Assembly: GCA_002811645.1 (NCBI GenBank)
Contig: PDIP01000079.1
Coordinates: 67,885-131,884 of the forward strand
Direction: 5' to 3'
DNA length: 64,000 nt
Source: Corallochytrium limacisporum
Lineage: Eukaryota; Opisthokonta
Positions 42,904 to 55,372 of this stretch are shown here, in pieces. Below the pieces are notes generated by a model. That model was not told where the DNA came from. It searched no databases and worked only from the letters and a program-made list of their open reading frames with translations. The position numbers were made by a program, and so were the translations under genes. How positions within the stretch are numbered: position 1 is the stretch's first letter; each line of letters starts with the position of its first letter.

Positions 42904-44254
42904 GCCTTCGATTTACCTTCGTAAGCGTTGATTGCTGCCCAGCGGTTTGAAACTTCTTGGCTGAGCAGTGGCCTACGCTAGGGCTAGGCAATCAGCGACT
43001 GCTGAAAGCTGGGATAGAACTCTGAGATCCGCACGGATTTGATTCACAAAAAAGGCTACTCCTTGGTTCCAAAACTGTTCCTGCCCCCACTATCCGATCT
43101 TCATGGTCTGCGGTTTCAATAGCGCTGTCATTGTTGACTGCCATGACCTATCTATACGCCATAGTGCAAGCAATCAGTGTCCACATTGCAGAAAATCTTG
43201 AAGTTCATTGTTTGGACTACCTTTAGTCGACGGACCACCAAAGGAAAACATTCCTGTAACCGACATGCCTGTGGAATCGAATTTCGGTCTGGTGTCCCTG
43301 TGATCTCAGTATCCTTAACATTACTGAAATTTGATCTTGCTCTGTTCAGCGGTCCATGATGCTCGCAAACATCCAGACCTCAACCTCACCCACTCTCAGT
43401 TCCAAATCAGAGCGCTCCGCGAAATCCGGGCCTTTCTCGGCCGCGAACTGTGCGTGGATGTGCGTGTGTGTGCCCCCGAAGAACGCAACAAAGGAGAGCG
43501 GCTGTCTTGAATTATTAGACTCCCTTTCAGGGGGGGGGACCCGGAAGGAACTGTGTGTGCGAGGTTTAAGGGCCTCGCACACACTGTTTGCCCTAGCCAC
43601 CCCCTCTACACACTCTAGAATCAGCCAGCCAGCCACCTTTGCCTCCTGTGAGGTTTAAGTAACTAAAAGGAGGGGAGGGGGTGCAATAAACCAAAGTCTC
43701 AGCGGCAGTGGGAGTAGTGAGTGAGTAGCCACCATAGCAACGATTGAGCCCAAAGCAAGTTATTTTATATACGGAAGCTACTAATTACAGTACCATTAGA
43801 GCTTAATGTAGCAATAAAAGATATACTTATAGTTAAGTGTTTCGGATGGCCGGTGCGTGTGCTCTCTCTCCTTTTGCAAACCAAGGTGAGGAGAGAGAAA
43901 AATGGACTCCCCACCACAAAGTTTATTAAAAAATAAATATCAAAATCCTTGGCAGCAATTAATCAATAAAACACAAACTGCTGCCACAGTGATGTCTACA
44001 CACTGCCATTTCACAATCGCCAGTATATAACAATGTCTGCCGTTTTATGTCAATTACCGTGCAAAATTAGCACATATTAAGAGTTTTAAGTATGTAGATT
44101 AGGGTACACCCAGGGCCTGATGGCGTCGGCGCGAATTATTCTAAGCCCAAGGCTGGGTGAGAAGGGGGAGGGGGTGAACCCTCGCGTCCGCGCGCCTACC
44201 AGCTGCTCATGTTTAGTTTGGGAGCCACGCGCTGAAAACAGGCGCAGTTGTAGC

Positions 44255-45123
44255 ATGATCTACAAGTACATGGTCAATGTAACCGAATTGCATGTCCACC
44301 CAAACAGAAGTCTTGACCCTACACGAACAGGTGAATCATGACGCCTTTGAACTCTCCAGCTGAATGTGTACGACAAGAATTGATTGGTGGCGGTGGAGAT
44401 GAACTAGTTTTCAATGCTGTTGGTACCCCACACTCTGACGTCTTGATGTGGGGCATTTTGGAGTGATCCTTCCCTTGAACTTGACCTATCTCGGTAAGTG
44501 AACAGAAATCCACAATGTCAGCATCTGTTGTCCACGGTGACAAGCTAGGACGGAAAGACGTGTTGTGCAACGTTACTACTAGCTTGCGGGATAGTGTTGA
44601 TCACCAACTTCTGACGGGCACAGTTGCATCCAATTTGCTGAACACAGAGTCCACTAGCAACATGTAAAGGAAGGACCGTTTGAGCGAGTTGGTAGATGGC
44701 CGTGTTACGCCCTAAGCTGTCCTCCAAGGCGTATGTGGAGAATCGAAGCCTACACCACCACCATGATCCCCATGACCTGTACACCAGCGGCGCATCCACA
44801 GTGACAGCAGTCCTTCACGGGACACAAGGAACATCTAACCCCCATGCATCAGAACACATCCAGAGCACAGAGTGTTGTTTGCAGTGTATGGTGGAGAACC
44901 ACATCCACTTCCTGATGGACGACTATACAGCACCGGGTTTGAACAGCTGGCGGTCATTGGCTCGCTCGCAGGCCGTCGAGATCACACGATATTGGGTTCG
45001 CGGTACAACAACTGTGGAGCCTGTCCGATAGGGGCCCTGAATTCCCGCCTCTCTTTCCCACCTACTGTCTTACCGGCTTTTTTGATTATTGCAGTCCATC
45101 CCCGCACGATAAGCAGATTCTAA
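44255..45123 (+). CDS. Candidate multi-exon or degraded gene
   Basis: Four adjacent plus-strand segments in different frames look like protein: 44255-44341 (MIYKYMVNVTELHVHP), 44338-44466 (ECVRQELIGGGGDELVFNAVG), 44515-44667 (SASVVHGDKLGRKDVLCNV) and 44696 to about 44860 (TVTAVLHGTQGTSNPHASEH), which then appears to continue in another frame from 44866 to 45123 (VYGGEPHPLPDGRLYSTGFEQLAVIG). A consensus donor GTAAGT lies at 44494. I could not build one consistent spliced model, so either small introns, sequence errors or decay are involved. No family is recognised. Confidence 0.28.
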
Positions 45124-45787
45124 AACAAAATGGTCAACGGTACCAGCGACATGCTTCCGGTACACTGCAGGATCGATACGCTTCCCCTGAGCTCAAGCTC
45201 GGTTTTGCGCATATGTGTCAACTTGCCCGAAATCTTCCACAACAACTCCTCGTAGCGCCCAATTTGTCGTTGAATTTCTACGGAAGAGCCTTGTGTGCTC
45301 CCAAAAATGTGCCCAGCTCTCAGCCCCTTCCCTCCCCCACTTCCACGTTCCCTTCCATTTCTGATACAGAGCCCTCCCCCGACCCGCTCATCGCCGCAGC
45401 TCGAGGGGGGCCCCCAAGCACGACGGGGGTTGGAAACGGTCGGGCGAAAAGGTGGGAGGGATAGGCGGGTTAGGGAGGGCGAGAGCTGAACGGGTGCCCT
45501 GAGGTTGGAGTGCAGGGTGGGGGCACATGCGCGCTTGGTCTTTCCCCCCCCCCCAATTCCCGGGCCCCAGTTTAGACTTCGCTCTCACCCTGTCCTGCAA
45601 GCGATTCTATACTCAGTGAATGGCAGAATAATTAGGCCCCGGAGAAGCATGCTCTCTGTTTGTTTCGCGGCGGGTGTTGCCTGCCGGCTGCCCAGTCAAC
45701 AGTTTTCAACCGTCGGTGTTGGCGGGGTCAGCAAGTCGTGAGCTAAGAAGGAATGCGTGAAGTAGAGAAGACGAAGGAGGAGGGGGT

Positions 45788-46012
45788 NNNNNNNNNNNNN
45801 NNNNNNNNNNNNNNNNNNNNNNNNNNNNNNNNNNNNNNNNNNNNNNNNNNNNNNNNNNNNNNNNNNNNNNNNNNNNNNNNNNNNNNNNNNNNNNNNNNNN
45901 NNNNNNNNNNNNNNNNNNNNNNNNNNNNNNNNNNNNNNNNNNNNNNNNNNNNNNNNNNNNNNNNNNNNNNNNNNNNNNNNNNNNNNNNNNNNNNNNNNNN
46001 NNNNNNNNNNNN
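45788..46012. other. Assembly gap (225 N) flanked by a 24-bp direct repeat
   Basis: The 24 bases before the gap (45764-45787) and after it (46013-46036) are identical, a G/A-rich unit. The gap therefore probably spans a tandem minisatellite. Confidence 0.95.
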
Positions 46013-47492
46013 AGAGAAGACGAAGGAGGAGGGGGTGGGGGGGGGGAGGGAAGAGGGGATAAGAGCAAGAAGAACGAAGAGAGGTTCCGGGAGGAGAGAA
46101 GGACGAAGATAAAACCAAACACCAAAAAAGTGAAAAAAGGATGGAGCCATCGTCGCGTTCCTTTTATCAGCGTTTGACTGCTTCTCTCCCTGTCCCCAAC
46201 ACACCCAAAGCAGCCCACAGCGCACCCCCCTTCCCCCCCGCGGCCGCTCCCCGCTGCGCTCGGTGTCTCTTCGTTGTTAGTTCGCCTCGCGTGGTTTTTG
46301 CTTTAAAGAGGCGTTCTGGTCATACCAGGCTCATAGTTACTGTATTGGAGTACGATTGGGTTTAAGCCGTTATAGTAGGCGACTGAGCACGGCAAGACCA
46401 GATCAGGCCCACTGCGAAGGGGAACCACACGAGTCCATTGCATCGAGGGATAGTGCAAGGGAGATGGCATGAGCTAAGAATCTTCCTCCCGGGAAATGAC
46501 TTTGGGCCTGAAATCCGCGGTAACGATTTTAATACTGAACAGGAAAGCGACAGGAACGAGAGAACGATATCTCGGCCGCCTTTCTAGAATTTTAGAGCGA
46601 GACACTGCCGCGGACTTTCCTGTTCTTTCTGTTCTTAACCGATATGGACATCTCAAGGCATAATACAGTTAAAGTACGGGGAGACGGCCACGAGGACGGG
46701 CTTCAAGAGAATAGTTCTCTTCCGGGGGGGGAGGGGAGGGCGCTGGTGTGACAAAGGAGTATCAGATGTGTCCTCTCACCTCCTTTTTTTTTTTTCCTTT
46801 TCTCCTCGTCACTGTGCGGTTTTTCTAGGCAAACGATGAAGTCTTGGGTATATCGAGCTCTGAGTGTTTGGGTTCTTGTTTACGCATCCTTTCCGCGCGG
46901 GCATAGGATACGGGTAGAGAAGCTAAGGAACGAGAGAGTGTAAGGATTGCCACTGATCATCTCACCCACGCCTTTGAATTATTGAACAGAACTCTCTCGG
47001 CTTGCTCGGAAATGAAATCTAATGGATTGGGGTGCCTGCTCCAGTCCCATCCCGTAATTAACAGTATAGTAAGGACCACGTTACTGTGTTCGCCGAAAAC
47101 CCTGTACTGAAACTCACTCCCTTACTTCTCTTTCAGCCTGGCGCTTCTCCATTTAGGGAAATTGATAGGTATATTGGGTTTCCAGGCAGGTGGAACTTAG
47201 CAGAGCACGCACCGTCTGATCTCCAAAAGGTAAGGGATATCGACGTTGATTGCGTGGCAGAGCGTAAATATTAGTTCCCTTTCAAGACAAGCATCCATCT
47301 CATTTGCTCTCCCAGCCATGCAGCATCGGATGTCATCGTCTTGTTTTGGACTGTACATGATGTACATGGTTCCAAAGTGCTATGATTGTGGGTTCAGATG
47401 TCTGTGGATTGTTGTAGATGGCAATACGTCTGTACATTACGGAGATGGGCCCCGAACAAAAGTGTACAGACAGTGCTCGCTGTGCGCCCCCT

Positions 47493-47510
47493 CCCCCCCC
47501 CCCCCCCCCC
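47493..47510. repeat. Poly-C tract (18)
   Basis: Eighteen consecutive C, one of several long C or G runs in the non-coding parts of the window. Confidence 0.9.
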
Positions 47511-47834
47511 GCTCTGGCGCAGATCTTCGGTTGAACCCATTCTGCTGGGCTGAAATCCAAATGCTCACGGGTCCCCGGAATGTTGAGGTATGGACCTGTC
47601 CATGAAGGAAACAGAATGGATATGAAGATTATGTTTTGACATGTACGGACAGGGAAGAAGCGCTTGGTGTCATTGCCGAACAGATCACATCAAAACGCCT
47701 CTTTCACTCATGGACCCATAAGCCAGAACCTGTACATTGTATACATAAAGTACCGAAAATCGGAAGGATCAAGAATTGATGGTCGCATGAGCCATTGTAC
47801 ATACAATGACTTCGAAAAATGCATGGATCTATGA

Positions 47835-48697
47835 ATGCCATGCACTGAATGGCCCGCTGGAGATAGCCGTTTGCTCCTACTAGGTCCAGCGGAAAAACGA
47901 CAAGATGTCCACCCCGAGAAGCTTTTGAAGAAATGTCGTCATGAAGAACGACTGCTTCTTTCATCCCTTCGGGATTTAGACGGAATGGGGTGGAAACGTG
48001 TAGTGATCGCAAACACAGCTGGTCGCAAGCACACACGAATCTCTATCGACCTACAAAATGAATGGGTCTCTTTGGCGAATCGTCCTCCACCAGGTGGGTA
48101 TCCCGCCACCGTCGTGATGGCCGTGGTCGTGATGGCCGTGATCACATGCAAATGAAGAATGATTTGTTCTCCGAATCGTAGTGAATTGTATATCGAAGAG
48201 AATTCTCCCACTGGCCCAGCTATAGAAAATAGGTACTTACGGTGTGTGGTTGCTTCTCCCGTGATGATATGGTTTGTGCCAATAACTCAAGCTGGGCGAA
48301 GAAACAAGCAAGAAAACGTGGCCAGAGATGAAATTAGCAAAAGCCATTTCATACAGTGGTCCACACTCAAATCATTTCTATGGGAAAATTCAAGGAGCAG
48401 GAGGGCAGAGTATCCGTGTACCAAGACGTCGAAATCCACCACGGATCGAACGAACTCTTTGCCCAAGGCATCCAATTCTGCAACAAAAAAAAGACCTGGC
48501 TGGCACCGGACGGTGTCCCTGCCCTTCGAGCCACACATGTGCTACACGTTTTCATACAAAGTGATCCTATCATGGCTAAGTTGTGTTGGACTGGAGATTG
48601 CGGCAGCGTCGCTCGAACATACTTAGTGGATCCAATGTCTCGGGTCCTCGTGTTCCTGAAAGAAACCCATATTGATAAGCCGCATTCAGTACGTTAG
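47835..48697 (+). CDS. Candidate two-exon gene of unknown function
   Basis: Exon 1 (47835-48093) starts with ATG and reads as a charged helical protein (EKLLKKCRHEERLLLSSLRD, GWKRVVIANTAGRKHTRISID). It ends at CAG/GTGGGT. Exon 2 (48357-48697) follows TTTCATACAG and reads GRVSVYQDVEIHHGSNELFAQG, VARTYLVDPMSRVLVFLKET. Removing the 263-nt intron joins them in frame, giving 199 aa. The phase agreement has a one-in-three chance of being accidental. A further exon inside the proposed intron (48159-48227) is possible. No known domain is recognised. Confidence 0.35.
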
Positions 48698-49183
48698 AAT
48701 TAAAGCACCGATGGTTTCAGCCACGCATGGCATTCATGTAAAGCGATGGGACGTTTTGGCTACGAAGACAATTAGGGGCGGAATCCATAATATCTATACT
48801 GATATATTAAATTTCAGCGGGGAGGGTGGGGCAAATTGATAGCATTGATTTGGTCCCCTTGTCCGTACCATTAAGGAAGAGTTTAGCCAAGTCATTTTGA
48901 TCCGTAACGGCGTGGCGGGGTTACCGATCTCAACTCTCGGGGCAAAAGTAATGTTCATGGTCAATATGAATTTGACACCCGACCAATGCCGACTAGTCAA
49001 ATACCTGAAGCTTAGGGATACCAAGACGGGTTCTGGTCGTTGGAGATGAATCACCTTTCCGTCTTACGTGTTCCCGATCGCTGTCTGGTCCCATTTGATT
49101 GTGGGAGGTCACGACGGGCGGACCTAAATCTGAGGACGCTCCACCCACGAATCTTTCAAAAGCATGCGCGGCCACATGCTCAT

Positions 49184-49230
49184 ACACACACACACACGTA
49201 CACACACGTACACACACGTACACACACAAA
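49184..49230. repeat. ACACACGTAC minisatellite
   Basis: About four imperfect copies of a 10-base unit built on CA repeats. Confidence 0.8.
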
Positions 49231-51424
49231 CATACAGAGGCATAGAGGCACACAGACCTTTCGCCCGCTAGGAAGCACGCCCCACCCCCCATAGAAATCA
49301 AAGACACGGGTATCGATTCTGGAGTACACAGCGATTGTACTGAAAGTTTCTCTGTTTCAGTGGAATTAACAGCAGGGATTGGAGCGCTCTCGAACCCATT
49401 GATCACTCACCGTTCGCAATTGCGAACATGGTGCAGCAGTACTCTCCTTTATCTCCATAGTAAACTCATTCAATTATGTGCAATGCGGTAAGACGTATTG
49501 TTAGAGTGGGAGTCCTAGCGCCATCGATCACTGTCATCGGTGGGAAGGTGAAACAAATAGAATTATAATGGGAGAGGTGTGACTGTGCCGCTATTCCTAA
49601 GGGACTGCACCAAAACACTCAGCGCGGGGCGCGTCTTGCCCGTTTGTCGCACAGTGGAGAAAGGATTCTGACTGTGCAGGAGGGTTGGCGAAGGGCGGGT
49701 GTTTTACCAAAAGGGACCCCCTCCTGAGAAGATCGAGCTCACTTTGGGGTGGAGAACCCCGAGTGTTGGTGATTGTCTCGTGATTCTGAGTGCACCAAGA
49801 ACCACTGCGCCTTTTTTTTACTTGTTACCCGTCCCAACAGCGTGGTTCATTGGTGAGCAACAATGCACCTGTTTTCTTCACACGGGGCTAACGAACTGCT
49901 CTCCCAGTCAACTGCCGCGCCGCCGTATGGCAGCAACGGCAAAAAGCCAACCCACAAACAGAAAACACAGCGGAGCTGTAAAGAAAACAAAAGGCCCAGC
50001 GGATCACTGGTGCAAGCGTGAGTGTGTTTACTTGCTTCAAAAAACCCCCCCCCCCCCTCCCTCCCTCTCCCTTCCCCACAAATCTTGCTCCTTCCCTCTC
50101 AGCCGCAGTCAAGCCCCGAAATTGTTTTCTAAAAACCGCGTTTCCAGTGAATCGCGTTTAGACCGATGGGACGGCATACCGCAGTCCTCTGATAAGTCTA
50201 TAGTCATGGCCCATTTCCATTGTGGTTCGAACACTATCCAACCAGGTGCCTTCCCCCCAAAAAAAATATAACACCAAGAAGGGATGCCAGTGCTCCATTT
50301 CCGGTGCAGGACTCTTTTTTCAAACATTGTATCATCGTTGTAGTAAATCTTAGGTTTCTCCTTGGGCCGTTCCCGGTGTGTTTGTTTTTGTTTTGGACGG
50401 CTCTTAGAACAACTTCGGAGCGACACCAACGCGGGTTGCTATAACGGTAATTCGGTGGTAGTGGTGACTCATCAAAACTTGCAATTCCGAATTTCCGGAC
50501 TAAGAAGGTGGACTTCCTTCCTGTTTGACAGGCAGGCAGCAACGATAAACACAGCAGGCGCCCCAAGAAATGCGGACCAGGCAGTGTTGGGGACAATGCT
50601 TTCGGGCGAGCCGCTTTTCAACAAGAGTTTTTGGAACACCACTCCGGTTTTCAGCGGAACTGGCACAGTAGGCAATGAACCGAGAAGAGTTTGTCCATTC
50701 ACTGTCCTGGTCAGTCATTGCTGCTTTTGTGGCTTGCCAATTCGCCATGGTCTGTGGGCTGTGTGGTTTGGAGATTTCGTAGTTCATTCACTATCGAATT
50801 GGTTGATATGAAGATTCAGCAAGTTTCCAACAATAGAAAACTTCCTTGCAAATCCCGCTCCAGTGTCTCAGTTTTTTTTCGGCTGATGAGTGCGTTGTGT
50901 CTTTGGGTATTGGGTTTCTCCTTGCCGCAAAGGTCAAAAGGATTTCCCCAACCCTACCAAGTTTTTTTTTTGGGTGCCCTCTCACCAACTAGCCACAATG
51001 TTAAACACAGCGCTGACGGGCGTCACAGAAAAAGTTTCATGGAAGCCGCCAAGCCTCGTCCACTCAAATATCTCCACTCACTGCCTTGCCCTCTTTTCCC
51101 ATAGTGTTTTCTCGTTTAAAAGTCTGGCAAAGGGGCCAGGAACTCTTAGACAGCAAAGAAACACACACATTTTCCACCTGGTGCTGAGTTCCCCATCCTT
51201 GCAGTGTGTCTCGCCCTCTCACAGCGACAGACAGAGGTGTGTGGAATCTGTGCTACTACCAAACCAAGAAACTCTAACTATTGCCCGTTCGTACACGCCG
51301 CTTTAAGGTTGAAGAAATTTCGGCTACTTATTTCACATCACAAATCACACACCGCATACGTTCCCATGCACACCGTGAATCTCTTCTCCCCCTCCCACCC
51401 TTTTCCTGTATTATGCTCTCTATA

Positions 51425-51472
51425 ACCACCACCACCACCACCACCGCGCGCTCTCTCTCTCTCTCTCTCTCT
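51425..51472. repeat. Compound (ACC)n-(CT)n microsatellite
   Basis: Seven ACC units followed by a short GCG spacer and eleven CT units. Confidence 0.85.
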
Positions 51473-52175
51473 CGCCAACATCTCTCTGTGGTCTTCACAT
51501 ACTCTCGCGTTACCGGGACCGGAGTTTGCAAAATAATAAAGAAAAAAAAACACGAGGCATCATGTAGAGATGGAAAGGGAGGCGGGGGGCTACCGTAGAG
51601 CACGTATGCTAATAGTACGGGAGCAAGAAAAAGACCGTGCCATTATTGCAGAGCTCCTCCAAACAAATTGAAACATTTTCTCGGAAACAAAAGCCGAGCT
51701 GTATCAATGCAACTAACGCAATAAAGTACTTTCAATATGGATAAAAATATCGCTGACCGTTCAACACCACCCCAACTCTCGTTGGTCGGAGGGTAAAAAA
51801 TTCCGACTGTCTCCATGCTTCTGGTAATTCACCGCCTTCCTTCGTCTCTATCGCGGGGACACGAGATGGGTCACTAATACGATCATCCCATAGCCCCGCA
51901 ATCAAACTAGAACCACGCTGTTCGTACTCTGTACCTAGCGCTATGTACTACGTCTGCCACCCTGTGCGTGCGTACGATCGTTCCATTCTACTACCGGTGC
52001 CCAGCGGGTTCCCACACACTATCTGTGTGTCCATACTGAACGGACCGTAATTTTGTCTCCGTTGCAGCGAGGTAAGAATGGGTGTGGTATAAATGAAGCG
52101 AGCTTACAAGCTCACGGCAACAATATAGCACGGGGTGCACCTGGTCTCTCAAGTTTATCGGGTTCTCTACGTCCC

Positions 52176-52186
<11 letters not shown>

Positions 52187-52231
<45 letters not shown>

Positions 52232-52320
52232 CCTCGCTCTCGCCCTCCCCACCCAAACTCACTCGACACACACACACACACACACACTCTCTCTCTCTCT
52301 CTCTTTCTTCTCTCTCTCGC
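52187..52320. repeat. Compound (CT)n-(CA)n-(CT)n microsatellite
   Basis: Two CT tracts with a CA tract between them (about 52265-52287). Any open frame across it is an artefact. Confidence 0.9.
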
Positions 52321-52759
52321 GCTCTCCGCCCTCCTGTCTACCAACAAAACCGGTTGCCCGCCCGTGCAAAAAATGCTGGCCATCGTTCGCCATCGTCGAC
52401 GCTTATCTCTCTGTCTCATCAAAACAAATTAGGCTGGGGAGCAGGGCCCGTGATGCATGTCACCACAAGAAAGAGACAGCAGAGGGAGGGTGTGATCGAT
52501 CGAGTCGTCTATTGCACCAATTCTGGTCCTCGTCGCAAGTCGCTGGTTAGAAACGACAGCCATTGCAGATTGTTTCTAGAACATTCAGTATGTGGATTGA
52601 CCCAGTGGTTGTCAGCACCCAAAGTTCCCTCCCTATCTCTCTGCAGCATCCTTCCGCGTGGAAAGAGGTTGGCGCATAGCGGGAAGGAGGCGGCGCGCAC
52701 CGCAGACGCCGAAGCCCTTTAACATGGTGGCGATGCTACGCAGAGATTACGATATTTAC

Positions 52760-52973
52760 CTAGTATTTGAAAGGAAGCTGGGTATTCTCCGTGACTGATA
52801 ACCAAAAACACGTCCTTAATAATCGGCGAATACACTTGAGACGACGACATTCTAAGCCACACACATCCCGGACCGGCACAATTCCGATTCCCGTCTTTCC
52901 CATTTTCCACCACATCCAACGATCTTGCCAGCCAGGCCTTTGGCTTTTGTGACCAATGCACATCGTTCCCCAT
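52760..52973 (-). CDS. Candidate exon of an unknown gene
   Basis: A minus-strand open segment with protein-like content (DVHWSQKPKAWLARSLDVV, VYSPIIKDVFLVISHGEY) that ends at CTAG/GTAAAT, a reasonable donor. The ATG at 52973 is one possible start; the frame stays open upstream to 53126, and a neighbouring frame there is also protein-like. No following exon was identified and no family recognised. Confidence 0.22.
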
Positions 52974-54295
52974 GCTTCGCCTGTTTGTACAGAATACAAA
53001 GCACAGGTCTCGGATCAGCCCAACTGGCCCTGGCCAGAGACACATTTGCCGCGGGTCTCTATGACAGTAGCCCTTCCTATCCTGCCTGCACCGCCCTCTG
53101 CTGATCGTTCGGGACCGGATGGCCACATAACGTTCTCAGATCGGGGTTTCGGTCCCGTTCTGTATTTTTAGCTCATCTTTTGAAAAAGAGAAGGGGGGGG
53201 GGTCGCGCTGGCTTTTGCCAAGGGTCGTAGCGAATAAAACCCTCATCTCTCTCGTTTGCTATGTTAACCCCTTCCGAGGGGGAGTGTTCGGGGCAGGGAC
53301 CAGCGCGGAGCCGGTGAAAAACGAGGTTGAGAAGGGGAGGGGGGTCTGCTGATGTCCTCCGAGCTCCAGCAAGGGGTATCAGGTTAGCCACCACCCGCCG
53401 GATCCCTGCCCCTTTGGCCAGCTGACCACCAATATTTTCTTCTCCTCTTCTGTTGTTAACCTTCGCGGCCGTACTCCTTTCTTCGCCGCCCGACCGGCGA
53501 GACCGCAAAACCCAAAGGAAAACCCAGGAGCCATACGAGAAGAACGATGTGTAGTAGCAAAGGGGAGGGAGCCGCGGTGGGGGGGGGGAAGAGAGGACAG
53601 GCAAAACCTCGGGGGACCCAATGGCCTCACCACGTCGAGCAACGCAAGGTTCAGATTCTTGGGGAAACGTTCAATGCTTGAGAAGGTTCCCAACGGTTGT
53701 GTTTCAACTGAAATGGTTCAGAAATTGGTAAAATTTTTTCAAGCTTCTCTAATTACACACCACTATACATAATGTAGGGACCCCGCTCACCAAAACGTGT
53801 GAAACCGTGTTCCAACCTCCTGGCCCTTCTGGCAATGAGGTCACAAGAGCACATGTAACGGACCCGTACACACACACCCTTTGCTCGCGAGCGCGCTGAT
53901 GGGAAAAAAAATCAAATGGAGACCTTGGGATGCCCCTCGTTTCTTCGGCCTGTGAATCAAGGTTGCTGCACACGGACACACGGAACGTGACCGAATCAAA
54001 TAGTGCTATACAGTTAGTACTAAAATCAGGTGTTTGTATGTTTCATTCGCCTTTGGCATGATGGGATCGGGTGCCCCTCTGCCGCTCTGAAATTTTGGGG
54101 AGAGATCCCGCAGAAACCCCCCTCCCCCTTTTTCTCCTTGTCCACCTCCGAGGTGTATACGGAACGATGGAAGGAACAGGGGCCTGGTTTTTCCGTACAT
54201 TGAATACGGCAGTGAGCACTGCGGGTGATGTGGCGGTTCAGAACTGGTTGGGGGGGACAGGGAATTCCCCGTAGTAGGGAGGAATCCTAATGGGC

Positions 54296-54515
54296 CGCCG
54301 GGGGTGTGGAGGAAGGGAGGAAGAAGGGAAGCGGGGAAGGGGAGGAGGGGAACCCGAGGGGGTGGGGGGAAGAAAGGGGAAACCAAAAGGGTGAGCTCAG
54401 GTCAGCAAAGAGGGATGGAGGAAGAAAAAGGGAAGGGAAGGGGGGGGAGGGAGGGGAAAGGGGGAAAAGGGGGGAAGGAGGCCGCACGAAACCGCGAGGG
54501 AGAAAGGGAGGTGCT
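54296..54515. repeat. Purine-rich G-run tract
   Basis: About 220 bases of almost pure G and A on the plus strand with many runs of three to nine G. It could form G-quadruplexes or triplex DNA. No coding function is supported. Confidence 0.7.
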
Positions 54516-55090
54516 GTAGTCACAGTACCGAATGGGTGCCCTTCCTTGGTTCCTGTCCTCCGCGAGACCAGCGGAGACGGAAGGGACGGAGAACGTGGAG
54601 GGCGAGGGGGACGAGAAGAGAAACTGATATCGTCTGCAGTGTATTGTGTATAGGAGACGGAAATGATGAGAGAACCAACGCGCGAAAGATCCTCCCGGCC
54701 ACTGCCAATTCCTCTCCCCCTCTTTGTGCCAAGTGTCTGGTGTGGCACCGAAACTGGTGCCTTGTGCAGTTTGAGACACGAGAAAGTTCATGTTTTTGGA
54801 CAGGTTCTGTCTGTTAAGGGTAGATAGATTAATAGGAAGGGCCAAGAATAAACAGACACACCTCATGAGACGCAAGTGACGAACGCGAGATTGTACCAAC
54901 TAAATGGTCGAACCCAAGACTACCAAACGTATTTAAGCCATCCCAACCAATATAGTGTGGACAATCGAGATCTCATCCCTAAGTAGTTACTTAAAGCGAG
55001 ATACATAGAATGCGCACAAAGCCTTTTAGTAGAAGCGGAGTATTGCTACCACCAATAATAGAACAAGCCGACCACTCACATACAACAAAG

Positions 55091-55372
55091 ATGCTGTCCC
55101 CTGCCCTGAAATCCGCAGGCTCCAGCCGCGATAACTCTCCTGCGAGCTCTCGCCGCAACAGCCAACAGAACAAGCGTCGTGTTAGCTTCAACGAGGCCAA
55201 GATGGTCTTGGAGACATACGATAACAATGTGTACAACCGCGAGTCTTGGAATATTATCCCCAATGTGGAACACCTCGACGAGATCAAGATGGAGCTGACC
55301 TGGTACAAGCGGCTCGAAATGCCCGTGCACCCCGACAGCATTCAGTACATCAGCTGGCCGAACCTAGAGTGA
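55091..55372 (+). CDS. Small protein with a PP1-docking motif
   Basis: 93 aa from the ATG at 55091; an in-frame ATG at 55010 would add 27 residues. A Ser-rich basic N-terminus leads to KRRVSF (about 28-33), a textbook RVxF site for protein phosphatase 1, with a Ser inside it that could switch docking. Then comes VLETYDNNVYNRESW and, near the C-terminus, DEIKMELTWYKRLEMPVHPDSIQY. The combination of RVxF, an ETYD-type patch and a YKRxEMxVHPDS patch recalls a group of small opisthokont proteins, but I cannot name an orthologue. It is probably a PP1 regulator or inhibitor in cytosol or nucleus. Confidence 0.72.
   Translation: MLSPALKSAGSSRDNSPASSRRNSQQNKRRVSFNEAKMVLETYDNNVYNRESWNIIPNVEHLDEIKMELTWYKRLEMPVHPDSIQYISWPNLE

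Larger units (their letters stand above)
42904..55090. other. 12-kb region without recognised genes
   Basis: Dominated by simple repeats, C and G homopolymers and a second gap. No transposase, reverse transcriptase, tRNA or rRNA was recognised. Several segments are coding-like and listed separately (44255-45123, 47835-48697, 52760-52973). The left 200 bp are the leader of the 732-aa gene; 43740-44110 is A/T-rich with no frame; 46140-47100, 49260-51300 and 53170-54280 show nothing I can support. Confidence 0.4.

Noticed and set aside
49184-52320. CRISPR-like or transposon terminal repeats in the desert
   Set aside because: The repeats are simple dinucleotide or 10-mer arrays without spacers, target-site duplications or any transposase.
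52053-52722. Ser/Leu-rich frames over the CT/CA repeats
   Set aside because: Produced by reading dinucleotide repeats; no non-repeat support.
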